From NCBI GenBank assembly GCA_002390675.1, contig DGPZ01000077.1:1-5435 (forward strand): a stretch of 5,435 bases of DNA. The letters run 5' to 3'. Shown here piece after piece: positions 1 to 5,396 of this stretch. The notes beneath the pieces were generated by a model. That model was not told the origin of the DNA and made no database searches. It saw only the letters and a list, made by a program, of their open reading frames with translations. This DNA is from Deltaproteobacteria bacterium UBA4427. GTDB lineage: Bacteria > Myxococcota_A > UBA9160 > UBA4427. How positions within the stretch are numbered: the first letter of the stretch is position 1; the number at the start of each line of letters is the position of its first letter. A program made the translations under genes and the position numbers.

Positions 1-1
1 G

Positions 2-373
2 AAAAAAGAAATGCTCTCGACGCCGGGTGGGGTCAGTGCTGAGGAACAGAGGACACTTAACAGCATTCGAACTATCTATGAGTTCGACGAACACATCGTC
101 GCTCCGCGGAATGGCTTTACCAGCGCGAAAGACTACTACGATCAAAATCACGCGAGGCAATTCCTCGGCGAGATCCAAGTTCCGACGCTCCTCATGCATG
201 CACTCGATGATCCGTGGATTCCTGCGACCATGTACACCGACTACGCATGGTCAAAGACACCGCAGCTCGAAGCGTTGCTGCCTCGAGGCGGCGGCCACGT
301 CGGCTTTCATGCGCAAGGAGAGCGCTTGCCGTGGCACGATCGATGTCTCGGAATCTTCCTCGATCGAGTTTGA
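2..373 (+). CDS. YheT-family alpha/beta hydrolase, C-terminal part (5'-truncated by window)
   Basis: This is the C-terminal part of an alpha/beta-hydrolase of the YheT type (COG0429), a family of cytosolic putative esterases with poorly known substrates. The frame is open from base 2 through the ATG at 11, so that ATG is probably an internal Met and the true start lies left of the window. Residues are numbered here from that Met. A family-typical stretch, IYEFDEHIVAPRNGF (22-36), is followed by DYYDQ (41-45). The strand-loop LLMHALDDPWIP (60-71) carries the expected acidic triad member (D66 or D67), and GGGHVGF (93-99) carries the catalytic His96. The nucleophilic Ser should lie upstream, outside the window. 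E. coli YheT has the same order of motifs, from memory. The gene converges on the SnoaL-like gene and so belongs to a different transcription unit. Family assignment is firm; function is not. Confidence 0.85.
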   Translation, partial: KKEMLSTPGGVSAEEQRTLNSIRTIYEFDEHIVAPRNGFTSAKDYYDQNHARQFLGEIQVPTLLMHALDDPWIPATMYTDYAWSKTPQLEALLPRGGGHVGFHAQGERLPWHDRCLGIFLDRV

Positions 374-438
374 GCGCCATACATAAAAGGATGCTCGCCC
401 GGACGCCCGCCCAGGATCCTACAACCACCGCGACAGCT
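374..438. other. convergent intergenic spacer
   Basis: This 65-nt spacer lies between the stop of the YheT-like gene (+) and the stop of the SnoaL-like gene (-). It contains the 8-bp palindrome AGGATCCT (413-420) but no GC-rich hairpin followed by a T-run on either strand. No intrinsic terminator can be called, so termination here may be Rho-dependent or occur within the opposing gene. Confidence 0.5.
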
Positions 439-987
439 CTAAGACTCGCGCCCCGTCCTAGGATAGGGCGCTGGGCCCACGAAGGGCCGCGGGAAGTGGC
501 CTGTGTGCCATTGCTTCGCGGTTTCGCGCCGAATGATCTTCCAGTCGTCGCCGACGCGGACGAGATCGTCCTGATAGCGGAGCCCCAGCACCAGGTGGTC
601 GAGTGGGCTGTCCTCCGCCTCCATGTGATAACCGACGACCCAGCTCTCGACGAATCCTTCGTCGCCTTTGATCTCGATGTATTGGTTGCCGACGAAATGC
701 ATCGACGCATCCCAGGCGTGCAAAGCCTCTTCCATTCCGTCCAAATATTCGTCGAGCTGGCCCGACTCCGCGGTCCCGACGCAGACACAGTCAGGATGAA
801 AAACGGTACGCACCAGCTCGAAGTCAATGGAATCGACGCCGTAGGCATAGCGGCGGTAAAGGTTCTTGATGACCTCGCGATCACGAAGCCAGCGGACCGT
901 CGCGACGTGGTCGTCGGCCGGGGGCGCAGGACATTCCCGGAACTTCATGACGCGTCGCTTCTCGTTGCGGATGTCCTTATCGCTCAT
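439..987 (-). CDS. SnoaL/NTF2-like domain protein (possible dehydratase, isomerase or cyclase)
   Basis: A 182-residue soluble protein with no signal peptide or membrane segment. The body looks like a SnoaL_4-type NTF2-like alpha+beta barrel. Residues 35-52 (RDREVIKNLYRRYAYGVD) form the usual first helix, followed by the D-x-x-D pattern (D52, D55) and F63. MHFVGN (96-101) matches the family's 'tHhvgN' strand, LRYQDD (136-141) the 'Y-x-D' strand, and DDWKIIRRE (147-155) the closing 'W-I-R' strand. His97 and His121 are 24 residues apart. In scytalone dehydratase, a member of the same superfamily, the catalytic His85 and His110 are 25 apart, so a dehydratase or isomerase active site is plausible but unproven. 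The N-terminus (1-30) and the Pro-rich C-terminus (165-182) look unstructured. The ATG at 987 is supported by a strong AGGAGG; Met14 is an alternative without such a site. It is the second gene after the HAPMO-like monooxygenase and is probably co-transcribed with it, suggesting it acts on the same substrate series. Non-enzymatic ligand binding is also possible. Confidence 0.87.
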   Translation of the reverse strand: MSDKDIRNEKRRVMKFRECPAPPADDHVATVRWLRDREVIKNLYRRYAYGVDSIDFELVRTVFHPDCVCVGTAESGQLDEYLDGMEEALHAWDASMHFVGNQYIEIKGDEGFVESWVVGYHMEAEDSPLDHLVLGLRYQDDLVRVGDDWKIIRRETAKQWHTGHFPRPFVGPAPYPRTGRES

Positions 988-992
988 CGTTT

Positions 993-998
993 CCTCCT
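993..998 (-). promoter_or_regulatory. ribosome binding site of the SnoaL-like gene
   Basis: The minus strand reads AGGAGG, then AAACG (5 nt), then the ATG at 987. This is a near-perfect Shine-Dalgarno sequence and it decides the start. It also implies that the gene recruits ribosomes itself rather than depending on coupling across the 76-nt gap. Confidence 0.85.
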
Positions 999-1063
999 GG
1001 AGGCTGGCACTTCTTAGTCGTTAATCCGTCTAGACTCGCGCTCTCATGTGATCGCAGCGGCCC

Positions 1064-2947
1064 TCACGATCCAAACTCCAGTTCGTCGCGATTAGGCGTC
1101 TTCATCATCTCGTAGAGTTCAGCCGTCTCGTGCGGCGTGTTCACGACCAGTCTGCCGTCCGCGTCTACATAGTAGTTCCGCTCTACGGAGCGCGCGTCCT
1201 TAACGAAGGCCAACTCCGACCCCACAGCGTCAAGATGCTTATTATAGGTCTCGAATGCATCCTCTTTGACTGCCACCCGCGCATGCCCCTCTTCGAACAT
1301 AGTGTCCAGACACTGCGCGATGAAGGCTGCCCAGATCTGGAACCACGAAGGGAGCGAAACGCCGCCAGAGACAGGTTGGGAGTTCGGTCCGTACATGATG
1401 AACAAATTGGGGAACTGCGGGACCATCATGCCTAAATAGGCACGCGGACTCTTCGGCCCCCAGTAATCCCGGAGGTTCACGCCCTTTTCGCCGCGATACT
1501 CGGCAGGCCACAGGAATTTATCGACCTCGAAGCCCGTCGCAAATACGATCAGATCGACCTCGTGATGCTTCCCGTCTGAAGTCTCGATCCCGTGCTTCGT
1601 GAGTCGCGCGATTCCCGACGTCACGAGATCGACGTTGTCGCGAGTAAGCGATTGGTACCAATTATTGTCTACGACGGGCCGACGGACCATTGGGGCGTAG
1701 TCCGGAACCAGTTTTTCGAGCAGTTCCGGCCGGTCGCCGACCTGCTCCTTGATGTAGCCGACCAGGAAGTCACGCAGATCCTCGCTCTTCTTTGTTATGT
1801 GCCCGCCCTTCTTTTCCCACTCGGGATCCGGGACCAAAAAGTCCTCGTGCCAGGTCATCAGGCCGATGATTGAGGTGTAGCGGCTCCAGTTCCAATACCC
1901 GGGAAGATTATCGAGCAGCCATCTAACCTCAGGCTCAACCGGCCGACCGTAATTGGGCCTGGGGGCGATCCACTGGGGCGTTCGCTGGAAGACACTCAGG
2001 TGTTCAGCCTTCTCGGCCACCGGCGCCATCAACTGCACGCCGGTCGATCCGTTCCCGATGACGGCCACGCGCTTGCCCTGCACGTCGAGTTCGCTCGTCC
2101 ATTCGGTTGGATGAACGATTGTGCCCTCGAACTCGTCGATTCCGTCGATGTCCGGAAGCTTGGTCTTCGCGAAGACCCCCGCCGCGCTGACAACCATATT
2201 CACGTCTCGCTCGACGCGTCTTCCGTCGGGTCCCTGGAACGTTAGGTGCCATGTCAAACTCTCGTCGTCGAAGCGCGCATCCTCAAGATCATGGCCGAGG
2301 CGGGTGTGTTTATGGACGCCGTACTTCTTTGAAATGAACTCGAGGTAGGTCCGAACCTCCTCACCTCGTGCGAAGTACTCACTCCAAGAATACTCGTCCT
2401 CGAAGCTGAACTCGTATGTGATGCTAAGCGTATCGACGCGGATGTCCGGGTACTTATGAATACTCCACGTGCCGCCGATTTCGCTGCGCCGATCGTAGAG
2501 GACGTACGGAATTCCAAGTCGTTCGAGCTGCACAGCCATGGAGATTCCGGCCGGGCCCGCTCCTATGATCGCGACTTCAAAGCCTTCCGGAACCGGAGCG
2601 GCGTCTTCCGAGCGCTCGTGCTGAAACGGGAAAGGCGTGAACGCGAGAAATTTCCGTCGGATCTCGAAATGCTCATCTCGTGTCGGAACGCCTAACACCA
2701 TATCCATCAGTTCGCGGAGCTCTTCATCCGAAGGAATCCGCCGTGAAAAGCCATCCATCCGGGTCTCCAACAGCAGGGCTGCCCGATCGGCCAGGCGGGC
2801 GCGATCCGCGTCGTCGAGTGTCGCGACCGGACCGAACTCGGCCAACTCGGCATCCCCCGTCGCCTGGAAGAGCGCTACGCGCAACGCGGCTAGGTCGGAG
2901 GCCTCCACGGCCCGCCGTATGTAAGCGGTGTCTATGTTCTCTTCCAC
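1064..2947 (-). CDS. HAPMO-like FAD/NADPH-dependent Baeyer-Villiger monooxygenase
   Basis: A 627-residue cytosolic flavoprotein predicted to insert one atom of O2 next to a ketone carbonyl using NADPH. Residues 1-120 form an N-terminal extension of the kind found in 4-hydroxyacetophenone monooxygenase (about 640 aa). The FAD Rossmann motif is GAGPAG (129-134). GGTW (158-161) follows, with D172 matching the conserved active-site Asp66 of phenylacetone monooxygenase (PAMO). The Baeyer-Villiger fingerprint F-x-G-x3-H-x3-W is complete at F273, G275, H279 and W283. The NADPH Rossmann motif is GNGSTG (298-303), and QRTP (321-324) fits the phosphate-binding Arg. R423 in VRRP (421-424) fits the catalytic Arg (PAMO R337), and ATGF is at 470-473. 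Two departures from the usual motifs are seen: YPD rather than YPG at 166-168, and Thr rather than Pro/Asp after the fingerprint Trp. The start is GTG at 2947, with an in-frame TAG two codons upstream and GGAGG 9 nt away. It heads a probable operon with the SnoaL-like gene. A ketone Baeyer-Villiger reaction is likely; N- or S-oxidation is less likely. The substrate is unknown. Confidence 0.92.
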   Translation of the reverse strand: MEENIDTAYIRRAVEASDLAALRVALFQATGDAELAEFGPVATLDDADRARLADRAALLLETRMDGFSRRIPSDEELRELMDMVLGVPTRDEHFEIRRKFLAFTPFPFQHERSEDAAPVPEGFEVAIIGAGPAGISMAVQLERLGIPYVLYDRRSEIGGTWSIHKYPDIRVDTLSITYEFSFEDEYSWSEYFARGEEVRTYLEFISKKYGVHKHTRLGHDLEDARFDDESLTWHLTFQGPDGRRVERDVNMVVSAAGVFAKTKLPDIDGIDEFEGTIVHPTEWTSELDVQGKRVAVIGNGSTGVQLMAPVAEKAEHLSVFQRTPQWIAPRPNYGRPVEPEVRWLLDNLPGYWNWSRYTSIIGLMTWHEDFLVPDPEWEKKGGHITKKSEDLRDFLVGYIKEQVGDRPELLEKLVPDYAPMVRRPVVDNNWYQSLTRDNVDLVTSGIARLTKHGIETSDGKHHEVDLIVFATGFEVDKFLWPAEYRGEKGVNLRDYWGPKSPRAYLGMMVPQFPNLFIMYGPNSQPVSGGVSLPSWFQIWAAFIAQCLDTMFEEGHARVAVKEDAFETYNKHLDAVGSELAFVKDARSVERNYYVDADGRLVVNTPHETAELYEMMKTPNRDELEFGS

Positions 2948-2956
2948 TGTCTATGT

Positions 2957-2961
2957 CCTCC
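2957..2961 (-). promoter_or_regulatory. ribosome binding site for the GTG start of the HAPMO-like gene
   Basis: The minus strand reads GGAGG, 9 nt, GTG (2947-2945). The codon two before GTG is TAG in the same frame, so the reading frame cannot start further upstream. An ATG at 2963 overlaps this site but is in another frame that does not give the monooxygenase. This fixes GTG as the likeliest start. Confidence 0.75.
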
Positions 2962-3019
2962 ATGGATGGCAAGAGACTCGCCCGGTTTGGAGACTTTGCA
3001 CGTGTCTTCCACCCCGCGT

Positions 3020-3051
3020 CTATTGCAATGGCAATAATCCCGCTGCAATAG
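3020..3051. promoter_or_regulatory. candidate operator: nested TATTGC/GCAATA inverted repeats
   Basis: Three copies of one half-site lie within 32 bp: TATTGC at 3021-3026, GCAATA at 3031-3036 and GCAATA at 3045-3050. The first pair makes a dyad with 6-bp perfect arms and a 4-nt centre. The first and third extend to 8-bp perfect arms (CTATTGCA, 3020-3027; TGCAATAG, 3044-3051) around a 16-nt spacer. The cluster lies 73-104 nt upstream of the GTG of the minus-strand monooxygenase, a usual distance for a promoter or operator. This arrangement suggests binding by a dimeric regulator, possibly with two alternative dimer registers. The family cannot be named from sequence. Confidence 0.45.
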
Positions 3052-3324
3052 TACCGATCCTACCATCGTGCCCAGACCGACTCGACGACCTCCGCACCTT
3101 GCTGCCCGAGTACGACAGGCGTTTCAAACGGAATAGTGCTGTTCATGACGCTGAAGTCGCTTTGGCAGACTCCAGACTGGACGATTCGGGCGGAGCGCTC
3201 CCCTCGCGTTCTGCGCGCGAACTTTGAGCCCTTCCCGCACTCACAGCTCGTTTACGTCAAAGACGATCCCCTTCGTCCAACTCTCATCTCAGCCTGTGTT
3301 TACTTCTTGTAACGCAAACGTAAA

Positions 3325-3354
3325 ATTCGTAAATATCATCGGATAATCACGAAT
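3325..3354. promoter_or_regulatory. candidate operator: 30-bp interrupted dyad
   Basis: The arms ATTCGT (3325-3330) and ACGAAT (3349-3354) are perfect inverted repeats. The inner arms TATC (3334-3337) and GATA (3342-3345) share exactly the same centre (3339.5). In all, 11 of 15 position pairs are complementary. It lies in the AT-rich patch about 145-170 nt upstream of the plus-strand monooxygenase start. A dyad of about 30 bp with two symmetric contact blocks would suit a dimeric TetR- or LysR-type regulator, but that is inference. Confidence 0.45.
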
Positions 3355-3363
3355 CTCCGTTCC

Positions 3364-3391
3364 GAGACACCCCCGCCTACCGCCGTATCCT
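3364..3391 (+). promoter_or_regulatory. possible sigma-70-like promoter for the plus-strand monooxygenase
   Basis: GAGACA (3364-3369) matches the TTGACA consensus at 4 of 6 positions. TATCCT (3386-3391), after a 16-nt spacer, matches TATAAT at 4 of 6. Transcription would begin near 3398, giving a leader of about 100 nt. The 30-bp dyad ends 10 bp upstream of the -35 element and the 9-bp direct repeat begins within the -10 element. Matches this weak occur by chance. An alternative is TTGTAA (3307-3312) with TAAATA (3330-3335), which overlaps the dyad. Confidence 0.22.
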
Positions 3392-3418
3392 AGCTTCAGC
3401 CGAAGATTGCTAGCTTCA
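3390..3418 (+). repeat. 9-bp tandem-spaced direct repeat CTAGCTTCA
   Basis: CTAGCTTCA occurs at 3390-3398 and again at 3410-3418, with a period of exactly 20 bp, about two helical turns. The two bases following each copy differ only at the first (GC versus TC). Copies on the same helical face are typical of operator half-sites for regulators that bind direct repeats. The pair lies 80-108 nt upstream of the plus-strand monooxygenase ATG. Confidence 0.4.
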
Positions 3419-3468
3419 TCCAGTTCCTGCTGTTCGGAATCAGCCTGAAAGAAAGTGATTCCAAAACA

Positions 3469-3501
3469 ATGCCAACCAAACGACGGAAGCGAATGCGATG
3501 A
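3469..3501 (+). CDS. possible 10-codon basic leader peptide overlapping the monooxygenase start
   Basis: ATG at 3469 opens a short frame reading MPTKRRKRMR and ending with TGA at 3499-3501. Its stop overlaps the start codon of the plus-strand monooxygenase in an ATGA arrangement (3498-3501), which is typical of translational coupling. Six of the ten residues are Lys or Arg. No strong Shine-Dalgarno sequence precedes it; GAAAG at 3451-3455 is about 13 nt away. It could be chance, since a frame this short is cheap. If translated, it would control downstream initiation rather than yield a working protein. Confidence 0.25.
   Translation: MPTKRRKRMR
3485..3489 (+). promoter_or_regulatory. ribosome binding site of the plus-strand monooxygenase
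   Basis: GGAAG, 8 nt upstream of the ATG at 3498, is a moderate Shine-Dalgarno match at normal spacing. The only other nearby ATG codons (3469, 3493) are in different frames, so 3498 is the best start. The site lies inside the possible leader peptide frame. Confidence 0.55.
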
Positions 3502-5318
3502 AGCCTTCTAAACCGGACGCCAAAAATTTCCTCGACTTGGACTCTGATCTCGACGCAGTGCGCGAGAAGTACAAACAGGAGCGCGACAAGCGGATGCGCA
3601 CAGACGGCGCGGCGCAATATCGCGAGCTTACGACCGAAGCCACTCTGAACGACGTCGATCCCTATGTGGAGCCGGGGTTCACGAGAGCGCCGATCGAAGA
3701 AGAAACCGAGGTTGTCATCATAGGCGGCGGGTTCGGCGGTCTATTGATGAGCGCCCGACTCCGTGAGGGCGGAATCGAAGATTTCCGAATCATCGAAGCT
3801 GCCGGAGATTTCGGCGGCACCTGGTATTGGAATCGCTATCCAGGGGTCCAATGCGACGTGGAATCGTATGTCTACATGCCGCTGCTCGAGGAACTCGGAA
3901 CCATCCCCACCGAAAAATACGCTCACGGGCCCGAGATATTTGCGCACGCACAAGCGATCGGCCGTCACTACAACCTCTACAAGAACGTCTCCTTTCAGAC
4001 GCAAGTGAGAGCGCTCGAATGGGAAAATGGCGCCGAGCGTTGGAGCGTCAGAACGGACCGGAGAGATCATATCCGTGCCCGCTTCGTATGCATGGCCACG
4101 GGCCCCTATTCGAAGCCGAAACTGCCAGGCATTCAGGGATTAGACGAATTCGCCGGGGACACCTTCCACACGAGTCGCTGGAACTATGACTGCACCGGCG
4201 GTGATACGACAGGTGGCCTAAGAAACCTTGCGGGCAAGCGCGTCGGCGTGATCGGCACCGGCGCGACCGCCATCCAATGCGTTCCGCATCTCGGGCGGGA
4301 TGCGGGGGAAGTTTTTGTCTTCCAGCGCACGCCCTCCTCCGTCGACATCCGCGACAACGCACCGACGGACCCAGAGTTTTCAAAAACGCTCGAGCCTGGC
4401 TGGCAACAGAGGCGGATGGACAACTTCAACATCTTGATGGACGGAAACCCGCAGGAAGAAGATCTCGTCGGCGACCGCTGGACTGAACTCACGCGCGGCC
4501 TCCACGAAGTCCTTTCCGCCCATCCCAACACTGCAGACCTAACGCCTGAAGAGATCGCGCTCATTGCGGAGGCCGTCGACCTTAAGAAGATGGAACGCGT
4601 CCGGGGACGCATTGACGAGGTCGTCGAGGACCCCGCGACGGCAGAGGCCCTCAAACCCTGGTACCGATACCTCTGCAAGCGCCCCTGCTTCCACGACGAG
4701 TATCTGTCGACGTTTAATCGGTCGAACGTCACGCTCGTAGACACCGACGGAAAAGGCGTCGATAAAATTACCCCGCACGCCGTCGTGGCCAACGGCCGTG
4801 AGTACGAAGTCGACTGCCTCATCTTCGCCACCGGCTTCGACGTTAACTCGAACTACACCCAACGTGCGGGCTACGAAATTGTTGGACGCGCGGGCGAGAA
4901 ACTCAGCGAGAAGTGGGTCGACCGCTCATCTACGTTCCAGAGTTTCTTCACGCGCGGATTCCCCAACTGCTTCTTCATGATGGGGTTCCAGAGCGGGCTC
5001 ACTCCCAATATTCCTCACACCATCAACGAACAGACCCAACACCTTGCCTACGTGATCCGAGAGACGCTGGACCGTGGCGCCACGACCGTCGAACCAAGCC
5101 AAAAAGCCGAAGATGCTTGGGGCGCCGCAATCGAAAAAGGCAGCAGCTTCTTGGAGATTCAGGCGACTTGCACTCCCGGCTACTTCAACGACGAAGGCAA
5201 GGTCGGCGAAACGGAGGGCTGGTTGGCAGGTTTTTACCCAGAGGGCTCCGAAGCGTTCTTCGCCCTGCTCCGAGCTTGGCGAGCGAGCGGCAAACTCGAG
5301 GGACTCGAACTTTCCTGA
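3498..5318 (+). CDS. Cyclopentadecanone/cyclododecanone monooxygenase-like Baeyer-Villiger monooxygenase
   Basis: A 606-residue cytosolic FAD- and NADPH-dependent monooxygenase predicted to convert a ketone to an ester or lactone. The N-terminal extension (1-70) includes REKYKQERDKRMRTDGAAQY (22-41), which closely resembles the start of cyclopentadecanone monooxygenase (CPDMO, about 600 aa) as I recall it. Motifs in order are: FAD Rossmann GGGFGG (76-81); GGTWYWNRYPG (106-116) with active-site D120 (PAMO Asp66); and the complete fingerprint F218, G220, H224, W228. A Gly/Thr-rich insertion, NYDCTGGDTTGG (229-240), follows and is also seen in CPDMO. Next come NADPH Rossmann GTGATA (253-258), FQRTP (275-279), CKRPCFHDEYL (393-403) with K394 and R395 matching PAMO K336 and R337, and ATGF (444-447). 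The C-terminal CTPGYFNDEG (558-567) is another CPDMO-type motif. All catalytic residues are present, so it should be active. Members of this group accept medium to large cyclic, bulky or steroid ketones; the native substrate here is unknown. It is monocistronic as far as visible and divergent from the HAPMO-like gene. Confidence 0.94.
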   Translation: MKPSKPDAKNFLDLDSDLDAVREKYKQERDKRMRTDGAAQYRELTTEATLNDVDPYVEPGFTRAPIEEETEVVIIGGGFGGLLMSARLREGGIEDFRIIEAAGDFGGTWYWNRYPGVQCDVESYVYMPLLEELGTIPTEKYAHGPEIFAHAQAIGRHYNLYKNVSFQTQVRALEWENGAERWSVRTDRRDHIRARFVCMATGPYSKPKLPGIQGLDEFAGDTFHTSRWNYDCTGGDTTGGLRNLAGKRVGVIGTGATAIQCVPHLGRDAGEVFVFQRTPSSVDIRDNAPTDPEFSKTLEPGWQQRRMDNFNILMDGNPQEEDLVGDRWTELTRGLHEVLSAHPNTADLTPEEIALIAEAVDLKKMERVRGRIDEVVEDPATAEALKPWYRYLCKRPCFHDEYLSTFNRSNVTLVDTDGKGVDKITPHAVVANGREYEVDCLIFATGFDVNSNYTQRAGYEIVGRAGEKLSEKWVDRSSTFQSFFTRGFPNCFFMMGFQSGLTPNIPHTINEQTQHLAYVIRETLDRGATTVEPSQKAEDAWGAAIEKGSSFLEIQATCTPGYFNDEGKVGETEGWLAGFYPEGSEAFFALLRAWRASGKLEGLELS

Positions 5319-5396
5319 TCGGCGAGGTACTCGCTTGGTCGAATGTCACTGGGCTCCGCGCGAACATCTGCAAGAGGACGCTCGTTCCCGGCGCTA

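Larger units (their letters stand above)
2948..3497. promoter_or_regulatory. divergent intergenic regulatory region between the two monooxygenase genes
   Basis: This 550-nt stretch has no convincing gene on either strand; the open frames in it have atypical composition and no recognisable domain. It must carry the promoters of both divergent units. Its content shifts from GC-rich coding-like sequence to an AT-rich patch at about 3296-3355. Dyads and repeats concentrate at 3020-3051, 3325-3354 and 3390-3418 and are listed separately. Smaller symmetric elements are CGTTT-c-AAACG (3120-3130) and the perfect 10-mer GGAGCGCTCC (3192-3201). No regulator gene is adjacent within the window, so the controlling protein must be encoded elsewhere or just beyond the edges. 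Confidence 0.7.

Noticed and set aside
448..471. A 24-nt dyad (GCGCCC/GGGCGC outer arms around TCCTAGGA) as a bidirectional terminator.
   Set aside because: It lies inside the coding end of the SnoaL-like gene, has almost no loop, and is not followed by a T-run on either strand.
192..884. A 230-codon open frame on the minus strand in another frame of the SnoaL-like gene.
   Set aside because: Its translation is Ser/Arg/Thr-rich with no family pattern, as expected of an out-of-frame reading of GC-rich coding sequence.
214..1017. A 267-codon open frame on the plus strand covering the SnoaL-like gene.
   Set aside because: It lies antisense to the SnoaL-like gene and overlaps the end of the YheT-like gene. 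Its translation shows no domain, while the minus-strand frame has clear family motifs and a strong ribosome site.
2724..2972. An 82-codon minus-strand frame with an ATG at 2963 overlapping the start of the HAPMO-like gene.
   Set aside because: It is a different frame with Arg/Gly-rich nonsense translation. I considered a frameshift joining it to the monooxygenase, but the GTG start already gives a full-length N-terminal extension.
2928..3227. A 99-codon plus-strand open frame in the divergent region.
   Set aside because: There is no ribosome site, it starts inside the 5' end of the opposite-strand monooxygenase, its composition is odd with several Cys and Pro, and it has no recognisable domain. 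The region is better explained as regulatory.
3342..3347. GATAAT as a -10 element (5 of 6 matches to TATAAT).
   Set aside because: No acceptable -35 element lies 16-18 nt upstream (best match 3 of 6), and the hexamer is mostly explained by the dyad arm it overlaps.
5322..5334. GCGAG-GTA-CTCGC hairpin just after the plus-strand monooxygenase stop as an intrinsic terminator.
   Set aside because: The stem is only 5 bp and is followed by just two T residues, too weak to call a terminator.
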